Of a DNA stretch of 64,000 bases, positions 48,209 through 60,677 are shown in pieces (position 1 is the stretch's first letter; each line of letters starts with the position of its first letter). The stretch is taken from NCBI GenBank assembly GCA_963691655.1, contig OY829328.1, positions 81,100,400-81,164,399 of the forward strand, written 5' to 3'. Position numbers and translations under genes: made by a program. Under the pieces are notes generated by a model. It was not told the origin of the DNA and made no database searches. It was given only the letters and a program-made list of their open reading frames with translations. This DNA comes from Toxonevra muliebris (taxonomy: Eukaryota; Arthropoda; Insecta; Diptera; Pallopteridae).

Positions 48209-49210
48209 CATTTCTTATATGATTTTATTAGATTTCGTTATTTCGTTTTCTTAATTTTATTTACTCTCATTATGTATTACCCGCATTTCGTTTTAGTTTC
48301 GCATTTCTCTTTTGCGCGAATTTCATCGTCTACTTGTCATATTATACGAATTGAGGATTTTCAATTTGAATTTAATGTATTTCTGCTTTTTTTTTATCTA
48401 AATTCTTTTATATCTGCTTATTTCATTCTATGAATTTGATGTCATCCACCGGGGCTTACGCCGAATCGAATGTCAACATCAACCGGCAATAGTAACAGCA
48501 GCGCGCGGCGGCAATAGCATTAGTAGTGGTAGCAGCAGCAGCAGCAGCATCAATTCTAGCAGCAGCAAGCAACATTAGCAAAAAATAAGAAGAAAAAAAA
48601 GAACAAGTTTTGCCAAAAAAGCAATAACAAAAATACAAAGGGAACTTATACATCTCCCCCTCGCTCGCTACTGCACAGAAATCCCCAAAACGAACCAGCT
48701 TGAAGGTGGAACGAATTTATCAGTTAAACAAAATAAAAACAGAGTACCCCGTTGCTGTTGTTGTTGCTACTGACTTCATAAAATAAATTCGAGCTATTTT
48801 TTTTCTTCGAACTTAAGTTGGTTTCTTTTTTCAAAGTAGAGCAGAGTTTCAAAGTGAAGGAAACGGAGTATTATGCTTGGTATAGTGCAGGGTGGGAGTG
48901 CGGGAAGAGGAAGTGATTGGTTCTTAAATAAGTCGAAAAAAAACTTCTTGGCTTTTTGTTTTGACGGCGACAAGAAACTATTTATTATTCGAATAAACTT
49001 TATTATAAATATTTTTTGCCGATTGAAAACATTTATAAGTAGAAATTCTGGTTTTTATTATTTTGAGCGAGGGATTTGTTTTTTATTTATAGATTTATTT
49101 CATTAAAGTCTATATGAATAAATGTTCATGTAGTTAACTAAATAAAGTTCAAATTAATATTCAGCAGTGAATAGAGGAATCATCCTGGTATAGATTTGAA
49201 GTCTGTATAT
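48209..49210. other. intergenic with CAG repeats
   Basis: An AGC repeat lies at 48530-48551 and a GTT repeat near 48752-48765. No gene was recognised. Confidence 0.4.
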
Positions 49211-49214
49211 GTAA

Positions 49215-49440
49215 TTCGCTCTATCGTTAGAGCTTCGATGCCCCTAAGACGGAAAGGGAAGTAATCAAGCACTTTCTGTATAAATGTTCATTTTATTTCT
49301 AGGATGAGACTCGCGAAAATCCTATACCGAATACCAACTTTAACCATCAACCTCCATACAATTCATTCTCCCACATAAAAGTCGTTAGGGCCTTGCTAAA
49401 CTGATTGAAACCGGACAATAGTTAGTGGTTTAACCATAAT
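49215..49440 (+). mobile_element. possible ORF2 C-terminal remnant of a non-LTR element
   Basis: One frame reads APKTEREVIKHFLYKCSFYF, a stop, then a decayed stretch and FSHIKVVRALLN. The E..xHFLxxC spacing followed by an I..V...L tail and a near-terminal Trp-Phe-like site resembles the C-terminus of the RNase H elements. It is weak and heavily diverged. Confidence 0.35.
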
Positions 49441-49840
49441 CACTGTCGCCGCTGCAGAGGTCGAAGTGAAGAAAAAAGATACTTATGTTTAATTTTACAT
49501 AGTTAGAGCAAAGTTTTGCTCTTTTTTAAATGAAAAAATTTCAAGAAAACATCTTTTAGATATGTTAACGATATTTTCGTTAAAATATTCCCCTTTAACA
49601 CCATCAATTCCTCATACTATTGGAACTGGTAGTAAGCTTAAATATATTTATGCTAGTATTTTGTATGATCTTGAGTATGGTACTGTTGTCGTCTGGCAAT
49701 TTTGAGATTTTTTTTGTAACTTCTCGCTTCCATTGGCAAGTCTATGTGGGTACAAACTTTCACAACTGGGCTTGAGTTTCCTCAAGAGAGAAAACCCGTG
49801 ATTGGATACTTTATTGGCTTATGTTCTCAGTTGCACTATT
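49441..49840. other. intergenic, nothing recognised
   Basis: No supported feature. Confidence 0.35.
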
Positions 49841-50155
49841 AGTCTTTACACACACACAGATTTGTGCCTGATTTTTCTCACTGATTTTTACATATTCTCT
49901 TTTGCTATCTTGTTCAATCGGCGACAGCTTTTATACACAACGATTACGAACGACCGATTTTCTATTGCTTCTCTGTTATTCATTTTACATGAGTGGAACA
50001 GAGATGCAAAACTTGCAAAAGGCAAACGTCAAAAATCATTGTAAGATCGTTGGTATAGCCGATTTGGACTCGTTAACTTTCGTATCCCCGCACTCGCCAA
50101 CAAATAGAAAATCGGTGAGAGAAATTAAACCGAAATCGATGTGTGTAAAAGCTTT
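49841..50155 (+). mobile_element. MITE with TTTACACACAC ends, copy 1
   Basis: It starts AGTCTTTACACACACACAGA and ends ATCGATGTGTGTAAAAGCTT, which are inverted with respect to each other. Internal blocks ATGAGTGGAACAGAGAT, AAAGGCAAACGTCAAAAATCA and GGTATAGCCGATT are shared with the inverted copy at 52655-52979. Open frames across it, on either strand, only reflect the element and are not genes. Confidence 0.8.
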
Positions 50156-52654
50156 CCTTATAATAACAGTAAAATCCTCTCAATTTGCATAGAACAACTA
50201 TCAACTCAATTGAAATAAACTATTCGACATATTAATGAGAGGGAAGTGAGAGAAGAAGAGAGTATAAGATTAGAGAGAACCTGTCAGAAAACCCACTCAA
50301 ATGAGATTTAAGCATCGTCACTATATTCTCCCTAGAGATTATAAACACAATAAGAGATTAAAGAAAAATATGTTTCTGTTAAATTTTACAGCATGATAAC
50401 ATTAAAAACATCAAAGGCAATAACAATACCTACATCATAAATAATCGATTAAACTTTAACAGTGCAATATACTATGTGCGTATGCATGTATGCAGAGAGA
50501 ACCAATCTATCATGCATATAGATATGTACGTCTACTTGAGAAACATAAAATCTTGAGCACAGGTGTTGTCAAACAACAACAACTGTAAATAATAGAGCAG
50601 ACAGAGTGCAAGTTTGCTTACCATCATAAAACCACCCACCTCCTTTCTTTACCTTTTACTCTTGTATAACAAATGTTGAATACTCAAATTGAACTAAAAA
50701 TGAGAGGAACGTGCATACACACACAGACACACATTTGCATACCAAAAGTGCGTACTGATACAATATTCATAAGAGAATTGTATCTCAGACACCGAACAAG
50801 TCAAAATAATGAGATAACCTTCTCCTTGCTGCTTGCCGTTGATCCTTCCATACAAATATAAATATGTGTTTGTACTTCAAAGCAAAAAGGAAATATACCC
50901 AAAAAATATAGTAAAAATGAAATGAAAAGTAGGAAAACCGGAAATATTGCGTAGCATGTCACGGGTATAAACGTGTATGTGATTTTTATTGTCAAAGGTA
51001 ACACGTTCGACCTAAATCTATAAGGGAAAATTTCATTTTTGTAGACAGAAACATTAATGAAATATCAAAAATAAAAGGAGAACGAAAAAAAGGATGATAA
51101 GAAAATCGTATATGCAAAAAATGATAAAATGAAATCACATGTGTTGTTGTTGTTTTTGCTAGTAGTTTGTGAGTTGCAATACACGGTAATACTAGGTGGA
51201 AATCATTACTTATAACAAATATATCATAAGAGTTGAGTGACCTTAACTCAAAAAAAAAGAAAAGGGTTGCTGAGTTATAGAGACGACTTCAAAAAACCCG
51301 CAGAGATTTTGTTGACACAACAAATTAGTGTCTTTCTTTGGAATTCATTTTTTCAATAGATTTTGTATAAAATAAACACATAAATAATTCTACATACTAT
51401 TTCATACAACTTTTGACAGATAATAGGATGCCCGATTACTTTAAAAAATAAATAACTATATAAAGAAATTGAATAATGAAGAGAATTTTTAGTTTCACTT
51501 ACCTTTATTGTAAAAACTACGTTGATACTAGTTAAAAATTCCTCGCTGTGTTTTGTAGAATATAAATTGTGAGTGTGTGTGTTTGTAAACATCCATAAAA
51601 TTCCAATTGTGGAATATTTAGTCTATGGTTTCTTTTTTTGATTAATATTTTAAATATTTTATATATTATTTAGAATATTTATTTATCCATACAATTCTTT
51701 TATGAGTGTTTAACTCATATACGAGTATTTTCACTTATGGAAAACTAAATTATGAAAACAAAATTGCAAGTTTAAATAAAAATTTATTTACTATTTAAAA
51801 GAAATAATAAAATTAATAAAAGGGATACTATATCAATAAGATTGCGTTGATTGTTTGCTGCTGCTGCTGCTGCCTACTGTTGGTTATTATTGTTTATTTT
51901 TATTATTGCTATTGCTGTTGCTTTGCTGGTTAATAATTGATGAGAATTGCTGGCGACAAACAACAAAAAGTAACGAACAATGCTGGTAAACGCAATATTT
52001 CAAATATACATACGTAAAGCAATTGCTTTTGGAAGCAAATATATACAGAAAATGGAAATGTGTTTGGGGGGGAAAGGCATAAAAAGTGTGGGGAGGGAAA
52101 TATGGGTGAAGAGAAGAAAGAGACTGATGGAGAATTGGTCAGTCAAATATACCCAGCTGTTAAAGTTTTGATTGCTTTTCTTCTATAAATAAGAAGTTTA
52201 TAAGAAGCAACAAACGAGGTTTCAATGTGCATGTTCCCTCAAAAAAGAAAAAAAAATCCAGTTTAAAATTTTAGCTAATGCGTTTAATTTAAACTTATTT
52301 TATCTATAATTAAAATAAATAATTGCCAAGCAAAAAATAGAGAGTAGTCTCTCTTCAAAGAACAACCAGTGAGCAGCCTAACGGAAAAAATCATATTCTC
52401 TTTTATTACTCTTTTAATAGATTAAAAGAGTATTGACCAGAGAGCATAAGATAATAAGAAATTTCACATGTAGACGGCTCATTTCCATAGAGAGAAACTC
52501 ACATTCGTTCATTGTGCATGTGTAAGTGCCTAGTTATGCAGACGATCACGGTCACATTATGGGCAAGATTCGTTGTTGGTTCAATATAAAATGAAAGTTT
52601 GAGAGAGAGAGAGCGGCAGAGAATATGAACAGCACGGTCACCAATTTGCCTTTG
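50156..52654. other. AT-rich intergenic DNA
   Basis: Contains CACA tracts (50719-50734), a CTG repeat at 51857-51875 and a GAGA tract at 52599-52612. No gene or transposon was recognised. Confidence 0.4.
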
Positions 52655-52979
52655 TCAGCTTTTACACACACACCGATTTCTGCCCGAATTCTCTCACCGA
52701 ATTTTTGTTTGTTCGCGAGCGAAGGGAGTCTAAAGTAAACGAGTCGCAATCGGCTATACCAACAATTCTGCACTGATTTTTGACGTTTGCCATTTATAAA
52801 TTTTGTATCTCTATTCCACTCATGTAATACGATTAACAAAGAAGGAATAGAAATATAAAATCGGTCGGTCGAAATCGTTGTGTATAAAAGCTTTTGACGA
52901 TGGAACAAGGTAACAAAAGAGAATATGTAAAAATCGGTGAGAAAAATCGGGTAAAAATCGGTGTGTGTAAAAACAGACT
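52655..52979 (-). mobile_element. MITE with TTTACACACAC ends, copy 2 (inverted)
   Basis: The ends are AGCTTTTACACACACACCGA and, on the other strand, GTCTGTTTTTACACACACCG. Subterminal GATTTTTCTCACCGATTTTT is found at one end and its diverged partner at the other. The interior is the reverse complement of 49841-50155. The two copies face each other across 2.5 kb. Confidence 0.8.
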
Positions 52980-53374
52980 TTCGATGCCGAATCCTGAGAT
53001 CAAACCAACTTTGCGAATTTATTCGTAATAATGCACTTTTAGAAGCGAATTAGTACACTTTTGGTGAAAAACGTAAGATAATGGAAACAAAACTGCTTTA
53101 ATAGCAACATTTATCACTTTTGTTGGCGTTTTTGTTTTGATCGCAATAGAATTAAATAAAAATATATGAAATTTAAAGAACTGAAAGAAGGGTATAAATA
53201 AATACTAAAACTAATTATGTAAAAAGCGTACGGGTGATGAAGAACCAAATGAACATCTGCATTACCATCAAATGACCAATTGCTTTAACCAAAGAGTTGA
53301 AAAATCAAAGAAAGACCGTAAGAAGTTACGTGACCGATGATCATTTGACCGTCTGCATAACATCGCCCTAAGTG

Positions 53375-53537
53375 GTTGTTCATACGGGCGCTAGCATGAA
53401 CGTCTGTCTGAAAGAGAGAGGCAGAAAAAATAGGTAGTTAGAAAAATACAAGCAAGTTTCTACCCCTTTCTTACTACTTATTTTTTCTAACTCTCTCTTT
53501 CAGACAGGCATTCACGCTTGCGCCCGTGTGAACAGCT
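53375..53537. mobile_element. hAT-type MITE with 8-bp target duplication, 163 bp
   Basis: CCTAAGTG occurs exactly at 53367-53374 and 53538-53545. The inverted ends are GTTGTTCATACGGGCGC and AGCTGTTCACACGGGCGC on the other strand; the arms continue with CTGTCTGAAAGAGAGAG on both sides. An exact eight-base duplication places it in the hAT superfamily. The perfect duplication suggests a fairly recent insertion. Confidence 0.85.
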
Positions 53538-53545
53538 CCTAAGTG

Positions 53546-56500
53546 ATCATCACTGCGCTAAAATTATTACTCAGCATTTTACATTGAAGTGAAGCAAATA
53601 AAGGGCATATGAGCCATAGAGAGCTGGCAAAACAGTGTAACGAATTTCGGAAAATTTTAAGTACTTTCTTTGAGTCATAATATTTCAAAGATATTAAGCG
53701 ATTTTCTTTATTAGCTCAGGCCTCTGAACAGAGTATAGCTCGAGCACATCGGGCATGCTCTGATCACAGAGCATTATCAGACAACTTTGATTCAATTTTA
53801 AAACGTATGAAGAACGAATCGACAGATAACAGAATTTAAAAACCAAATTATAGCGAAAACTATTTATTTATTGTATATAAAATATTCACCTTCTAATTTG
53901 TTTTCACTACTGTTGTCCAGCAATTCAACCTTTCGTGTTTTGCAATTTTTTCTGATCACGATCCGAAAATGCGCTGACTATAAAAGGAAACATAATTTTA
54001 GCTCAGACTGCTCAGATTTAAAAAGAAACGCGATAATGTTTTTTTGATAACTCAGGCTCTGCTCAGTGCTAAAAAAAAAGAAGAAGAAAAACACCTATTG
54101 TTGAGCTATTGTGTAATCTATTGCTCGTTTTGAACTTGTAATGAAAGTTCCGGTTAGCAACTGGGATGAAAGTCAAACAAATATACATATATACACACAC
54201 ATACATACATATAGTATTTAATTTTGTGTATGTGCAAACAAGAGAAGGATACAATTACGAAATATAACATAAATACAAAAATTTAATATTAACGGTGTGT
54301 ACAAAAACTTTCAGCTGATGACGTCACTCGAGTATATGCATATACGTAGTTACAATTAGGATAACAAGGAGCCAGAATTGGTATGGAAAAATAAAGGAAC
54401 AAAGAATTTGAAAAAATATTCCCAAAATTTTAATTGTGTAAAGCTAATTTTCAACTATATTTCAGCCTAAAAAAATAATACAAAAATATCGACGCCAAAG
54501 TGCTTTGAACTCTACAACCTAATGTGCTTCTTTTTTTTTTGCCAATTTCATATTTAATGCAACAGCAAACGCCAAAAAACAAAGTAGCTTCCCCAAAAAG
54601 GTAGCACAGTAGTAGTATGCAGAAGTTGTTATAGCAGCGTTATATTCTCAGGGGATTTCACAAAAAAAAAAAAAAAAAAAAAAACAAATAAAAGCAAACA
54701 AGTTTAACGTCTGCATTAAGACATTTTTATATGTATATTTTAGTTGCTGCTTTTTTATTGTTATTATTTTTATTATTGCCTGCTTTTGTGGAAACCACAA
54801 ATATTTGGCATACACTTTTCAAATCAAATTAAAAAAAAATTAAATTAAAATATTTTCATTTTTTTTTTTTATATTTGAAGATTTGAATATTTTGTTTTTG
54901 GTTAAATTGTACACTTGATTAATTTATTATTCACTTTTTAATTTCAGTCAACACATGCAAGCAGCAAATAAAAACTTCAAAAAAAAAATCCTTATTAAAA
55001 AAAAGAAGCAAATTTCACACATAAATGCGCATTTAAGTGCGCCGCATTGTGTTCCCTTCCTCCCTTTTTCTTTTTCTTTTTTACTGTTCAGCGCTCGTTT
55101 CCCTTTTTCTTGTTTTGAAGGAACTTTTCTTTCTTTCTTTTTCTAGTGCACTACTCTTTTTGCTTTTTTTTTTGTTTTTGTTTTTTTTTTTTTTGCAAGG
55201 ATTGCGATGTAAACAAATTCAAAGCTCCTTTGTCTTCACCACCGTCGGTCGACCTTGTTGTTTGTGTTCAAATACTGAAAACTTTTCTTTTTAATAAAAC
55301 TGATTTTTAGTTTTCCAAATTTTCACACTTTTAATACATAAAATTGTTTCAACAAACTATTTTAAATGCATATAAATTTAACTTTAAACATTACTTTATA
55401 GCACAACTACTGCTATTCTTCAAAAAGAGAGTTGAAAAATAAGTGTATATTTTACTGAAAGAACGTCTAACTTTATTTTTCTATTTTCTCATTTATTTTT
55501 TATCCGTCACGCGTCTGTTTCGTTTCGCAGTTAATTTAATTCTGACTTCAAATAAGTGTACAAAAATCTCATTTCAAACGTATTCACAAATCTTTTGAAT
55601 ATACCAATAACAACAAACACAGTGCAATATCGTTGTTACTAGCGTAAACAAAATAAAACTGAAAAAGATACAGATACAAACATGAAATACTCTGTGCGTG
55701 CAAAAAAAAAAAAAAAAAACAAAACAAAAACGGTAACGAAACGTGAAATGGAGCGAATGTGGAACATTCATGCATAGTAAAATTAACGACCCAGCACTTT
55801 GGCTTGTTTGGAACGCAGAGAATTGATGGGAAAACAAAGCTCTGATTTGACGCAGTGTTGGATATATATAGTTGCTCCGAATTTCAGGGTTGAGTTTTTT
55901 CACAAGTACGTTAGTATATTTCTCTTTGCAAATTTCTTGCAATTTTCTAAGTATTTATATTGAAGTGCAATTTAAATGAATAATTAAATGAATTTATAAC
56001 GATAAAAGTCTTAACACCTTTTTATTTACAAAAAGAAAGAAGTTCTCAAAAACTTCTACACCGAACTTTTCGCATCCATTTATTTTATGTGAGTTATATT
56101 TGTCCCAAATAGAAGGGATCTGTATTTTTCTTTCCAATTCCAAAGAGTACAGCTAAAAGTTCTTCTTAAGAAAATTTTTAGTTTTGCAGGTTTGCCATTG
56201 GGAAACTTCGATTACCAATTTTTTTTTACCGCGCCAAGTATCGAATCCAGACACCTTGCGTAACACACTTTAGATTAGATGGTACTTGTAAAACTTATTT
56301 CATTCATACAAAAATACGGCATGTTTTGACTTTTTGAAATCTTGAAAAGTGGCTCTAATAAATACAAAGGGTCCAATTTTAGTCTTATTCCTTTCCAATG
56401 GATTAAGAACTTTTGTTTACTTCTTTTTTGCCATCTCATAAAATAAACTTATTCCGAACATTTTAAAATGATCTATTGATTTATTATTCTTTTTCAACAA

Positions 56501-57098
56501 ATGTCCTTTTTTAGGGGTTTTGCTTTTTTACGAGAAAACTTATTGCTAGCAACTCCCAAATTGTGTAGGAAAGAGAAGGTGAAACGAAAGCGGTATTCCC
56601 CCTCTTTCCATCGCATTTGAGATTTGCTAGCAAGAAATTTCTTTGTCTAAAAGCAGACTTATCGATCGTCATACTCATCCACTTTCTTCTTCTCCCCTTC
56701 GCTCACAAACTTACAAGAATTGCTGGGATTTTTGGCTAATGAGAAAAAGTACGAAAGAAGCATTTTAAATTTGCCATTACTGTATTTCAAAATTGAACTG
56801 AAAACAAGAAATTGAAAATGCATCACTGAAATGTCGGTTGGCAACGCTTTCGTTATTGATTTGCCAACTATTTAATTAATGTTAATTTCAATGTTATGTT
56901 TTTACTTTTTATCCCAACATTTTATCACAAAAAAGTTAAAAATTTGTTATTTTTTATAAAAATACATTTTTAATGACTAAAAAATATTTAATATATCTTA
57001 TTTAATGTGAAAACTTTAGTACAAAATGTTTGATTTTAACAATAAACTTCAGCTGAAACAAATAAAGGGAGAAAATATGTGCAGGCAACACTGCTAAC
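53546..57098. other. intergenic DNA upstream of the DM9 genes
   Basis: AT-rich with A-runs (54661-54683, 55701-55718), T-rich pyrimidine tracts (55060-55195) and a seven-base-stem hairpin TGCTCTG/CAGAGCA at 53757-53774. No exon or transposon was recognised. Confidence 0.4.
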
Positions 57099-57104
57099 TA
57101 TAAA
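57099..57104 (+). promoter_or_regulatory. candidate TATA box of the four-repeat DM9 gene
   Basis: TATAAA lies 121 bp before the start codon, a reasonable place given a short 5' UTR. A single GATA motif (AGATAA, 57144-57149) is nearby. In AT-rich DNA such matches are frequent, so confidence is low. Confidence 0.3.
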
Positions 57105-57224
57105 TTATTAAACAAATGAGAAGCGATGAAATCATTCGCGAGAAGATAAACACGAAAATAAATCGAACATGTAAGCAGTTATTAAAGTATAATCGAAAGT
57201 AGTTAAGCTAAATTTTTTACTGGA

Positions 57225-58161
57225 ATGGGTAAATTTTTCTCAAACCGATTTAATAAGAGCCAAAAAATCAAAATAAGTCTTACATTCTTTAGCTGAACAC
57301 AAGTGGGTAGCATGCAGTGGCAAATCCAGCAAACCAATGATACCACCGATGGCAGTTGTTGCCGGCTATAACTCGAATGGTGACGGCAATTATGTTGGAC
57401 GTGCAGAGCATAATGGCAAACAGGTACCTGCGAATATAGTGCCAAGCAAACACATTGCCTACATTTGTCATGGCGACCATGCCATAACCTTGGAAAATTA
57501 CGAATACCTATGCGGAGTACGTTACGAATGGATACATGAATCCGATGGTAATGTACCACCATCTGCTGTAAAAGTTGGTTTCGATGATGTCAGCAATGAA
57601 GTTCTGTATGCAGGACGTGGTTATTGCGAGGGGAATTTATGTGTTGGAACAATTCAGATATCGCATGGTTGCCTCTATATACCACACAATTCTGAGGCCA
57701 TCAAATTGAAGGATTACGAAGTACTCGCACAACCAGATAGATGGTATGATGTAAAGGGTTTTAACCTGCCGGAGACGGCTCTCGAATGTGGCAAAGATGT
57801 TGATGGTGATAGCATTTATGTAGGTCGTGTATTTAAAGGTGGTGATATGTTGGCAGCAAAAGTCATTCCCAAAAAAGGTGGCGCCTTTATTTGTTGGGGT
57901 AATAAAGAACATAAAACGGATACTTATCAAGTGCTGGCTGGTGCCGGTTTCAAGTGGATGCCTGGTGAAAATGGCATTGTTCCTGAGGGTGCCATATCAA
58001 TTGGTACAACTTGTTATGGTGAAACTTTGTACGTTGGACGTGCTAATCATGCTGGATGTTTGAGTGTAGGAAAAGTCCATCCATCACATAAATGCCTTTA
58101 TTTACCGTATGGCGATGAAGAAATCAAACTGGAATCCTATGAAGTACTAGTCCGTGAATAA
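57225..58161 (+). CDS. DM9-repeat (DUF3421) protein, four repeats, 290 aa
   Basis: The coding sequence is join(57225-57228, 57293-58161). Exon 1 is just ATGG. A 64-bp intron (GTAAAT to TTTAG, phase 1) follows, and the spliced protein starts MAEHKWVACSGKSSKP. Without splicing, the first in-frame ATG (57337) would lose the conserved KW start of repeat 1. Four DM9 repeats lie at about residues 5-74, 79-146, 150-216 and 221-287. Each has a W near the start, a Y(V/A)GR core (35, 107, 177, 248) and a Y-x-x-L end (71, 143, 213, 284). There is no signal peptide or membrane segment, so it is probably cytosolic. DM9 proteins include oyster mannose-binding recognition proteins and a mosquito protein induced by malaria parasites. 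A sugar-binding or infection-response role is inferred, not shown. It is intact, with no sign of decay. Confidence 0.92.
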
Positions 58162-59656
58162 ATTTAGATATAAGTTATTCTGCGATAATTATAAGTATCT
58201 ACATGTACGATATTAACCATAAAAATATCAACTTTATATATATATATATTTTGATTATCACTTGTGACTAAGAAATGTAACTTTAAAGCTTAATTCTACT
58301 GTTATCTCGCTTCATTCACACAATTTTATGTGAATTATGATTAGGTTATCTTTGAACAAATTAGGAAGTATACAGGAAACTCGAAATCTCAATGGAAAAC
58401 AACAGCAAACCATCGTAGGAGAAAACAAGAATATTCCCGCACTAGGCTTTATTAAAGATATTATTTTATAAATACTTTGTTTTCTTTTTCTTTTTTTTTG
58501 TGTACCTTTTGTTTTTTTGTTTTTTGTGAAAACTGTCAATATAAAAATGTGTAAGCTCTAAAATACGCTATTTATCTAATTACCACGCACGATCTTAGAT
58601 CGTTGTTGGTAATAGGCTTAAGAAATCAACATCACTCAAGAAGAGAGCTACAGATGCATAAATAGCATAATTACCCTATAAAGAAGCAGTAACATCCGGT
58701 AGGCGAAACTTTCAGCACAACGAAGAACCATTTTTGAACTAAACCTTTGACATTCAATGAACTTGCTGAAATGAGAAAATACAACAAATAAGTCTATAGA
58801 ACCATGATATAATATTATAACGGTTGTTGTAGTTTTTATTTAAATATTTCAATTCAGTAAAGATATCTTATTATAATATATAAAGTAAAGTCAAGTTAGT
58901 TACACCATTTATAACTCAAAAACGGCTGAACCACTTTTTATGATCTTTGATTTGTTGGATTTGTCTTCGCTCTGTATAGCAGACTAACTACTTATTAAAA
59001 CATCGAAAACAAATTTATGAAGAAAAAAGTGATTTCATAGAGGAGTGTTCAGTTTGTTTACAGTATTGCCTCCGCTACCTGAGCCATTGCATCGTGACGA
59101 ATCATCAAAATCACGACATTTTCTATCGAACACTTCAACGGATGCTTCCAAGTGACTACATTTTGAGCAGACATTATCAAAAAACTCGAATTTAATTCGA
59201 CATTTAAGGTAATTTTTGCTCGAGAGAGTAAACGTTCATTTTCTTTTGGTGATCATAAATCAGTAATTCTGAGTTCGCCTTCAACTTTACAGTTCCAAGG
59301 TCAAATTCACCATCGAATTGAATAATTAAAACTATTTGAAGAGAGACAGCAAAATTTAATTGATCGGCGTCAAACGATCAATACAGCAATGAAAAGAGTA
59401 TTCGGTTCGAAGTTCAACGAGTCAGCTAGTTTGAAATAAAAGCTTGCAATTCTGGGTTGCGTTTTCAAATATTAGTAACTTAAATAGAATGTTGAAATAC
59501 CTATAAGAACTATCACTAAGATCACTGATGAGAAATTATAGTGGACTCCGAAATGGCCGCCTAATTTGCCTGTCTCTATACATCCTATTATTGCTTTGCC
59601 TATAAACGTTCATGGTGCCTGATAAATATTGCTTTAAACACTACTTTATTGTTAAT
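58162..59656. other. spacer between the two DM9 genes
   Basis: AT-rich and without coding sequence. An imperfect hairpin (ATTACCA...TGGTAAT with CGATC/GATCG inside) spans 58579-58613. A TATATA tract lies at 58237-58249. AATAAA at 58157-58162 overlaps the stop codon of the first gene, and no clear later polyadenylation signal was picked out. Confidence 0.45.
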
Positions 59657-59722
59657 TAAAGAAACTTTTATTTGATTAGAAAAATCTAGAGTGAAGTCTG
59701 AAGAAATGATTCACACTGTAAA
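59657..59722. repeat. ~65-bp repeat shared by both DM9 3' flanks, copy 1
   Basis: The block with ATTAGAAAAATCTAGA and TCACACTGTA recurs, about 80% alike, at 61697-61762 in the same orientation. One copy follows each DM9 gene. This could mark the unit that was duplicated, or be an independent small repeat. Confidence 0.55.
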
Positions 59723-59869
59723 ATATGTATAAGTCAAAAAAAGTTCTTCCGGGAGGTTCGGCTTCGATTTCCGTCTTCGTCTGGTGGTTAATTCTCATAA
59801 ACTTCTTATATTCACTATCAATATGAAAATTATGTGAATCATGAGAAAGTGTACCAGTACACATCTTGC

Positions 59870-60010
59870 ATGGTAATGGCCACCGAGCTGATTAAAAATT
59901 ACCAAACCGCCATTTGGAATCGGAGTTAAACTGTAGGTCCAACGATATGGTATTACAATGGGCCGTTCAGGGCTAAGTGTGTTTCTCGACAGCCACTCCA
60001 ACCTAATCAA
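59870..60010 (+). mobile_element. 3' UTR fragment of the CCTAA-tailed retrotransposon
   Basis: GGTATTACAATGGGCC, then CTAAGTGTG and GCCACTCCAACCTAA match the 3' UTR of the element at 8425-10120 (GGTATCACAATGAGCC, CTTAAGTGTG, GCCACTCCAACCTAA). The tail has only one complete pentamer, and no coding sequence remains. Confidence 0.72.
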
Positions 60011-60257
60011 ACACAAGAGTCGTGTTAGAACGCCATGATCAATAATCTCTTATAAAAGGCTATCGACAGTTCAGTGATTATTTTTATTCGACTACATACA
60101 GTTAGGTATAAGAATAATTAAACTTTCTTTCATTAATGTATGAGGTAAAATATGAGATATGTAAGTGCATATTTTGTTGCTCAACTATAAAATATGGTAT
60201 GGTATTGCTAGAAAATAATTCTAATCGAAGTCTAGCATTTTTAACATAATTGATTAA

Positions 60258-60444
60258 CCCTTTGCGAACCTTTTAGTCGATGTCAAAATAGTCGAATACT
60301 GAGAACAGAATCTAGTTTCCGTCATTTTGAGTTACAGAATATCGAAATTTTAAAACCACATTCTGATTCACCGACTCCACCGACCCAAAAAAAAATGTTT
60401 TTTTACATTCAATTGTTTTTAACAACTTCTCGCCCCTAAAAGGG
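60258..60444. mobile_element. possible TTAA-flanked piggyBac-type MITE
   Basis: TTAA lies at 60254-60257 and 60445-60448, with CCCTTT just inside on both strands. The ends match well for only six bases, then loosely (both have a TTTTAG near). At 187 bp it may be a decayed miniature element lying just upstream of the second DM9 gene. Confidence 0.4.
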
Positions 60445-60517
60445 TTAAGTTCATATCATCAATGTATCCACCTTTTTCATTTACCTACAACCCATAATCA
60501 TTAATTTTCAAATGAAA

Positions 60518-60585
60518 TTATCTTGCTATTGATAGGGTGGCTGATAAACATTGTTTCTTATTTGTTGTTTGCTGGTTTGTTATCT
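60518..60585. promoter_or_regulatory. cluster of four GATA-factor motifs upstream of the second DM9 gene
   Basis: WGATAR matches are AGATAA on the minus strand (60518-60523), TGATAG (60530-60535), TGATAA (60542-60547) and AGATAA on the minus strand (60580-60585), 93-160 bp before the start codon. In flies GATA factors drive fat body, blood cell and gut expression, including defence genes. Four in 68 bp is more than I would expect by chance even in AT-rich DNA. Confidence 0.45.
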
Positions 60586-60677
60586 GGTAAGTTCCATTAG
60601 CACTTAAAAAATTTCGGCAAAACAAATAGTTTTCAAAGTACCTTTAAAGAGTTAAGTTATACTTCTATCTAATTGAA

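Noticed and set aside
49802..52908. Similar peptides (LLYTTI...HEWNRD...KRQKS) on opposite strands
   Set aside because: They are translations of the two MITE copies, so the similarity is that of the repeat and not of a gene family.
57337..58161. DM9 gene starting at the first in-frame ATG of the long exon (274 aa)
   Set aside because: It would drop the conserved KW start of repeat 1. A GT-AG intron gives an in-frame ATGG start, and the paralogue shows the same structure.
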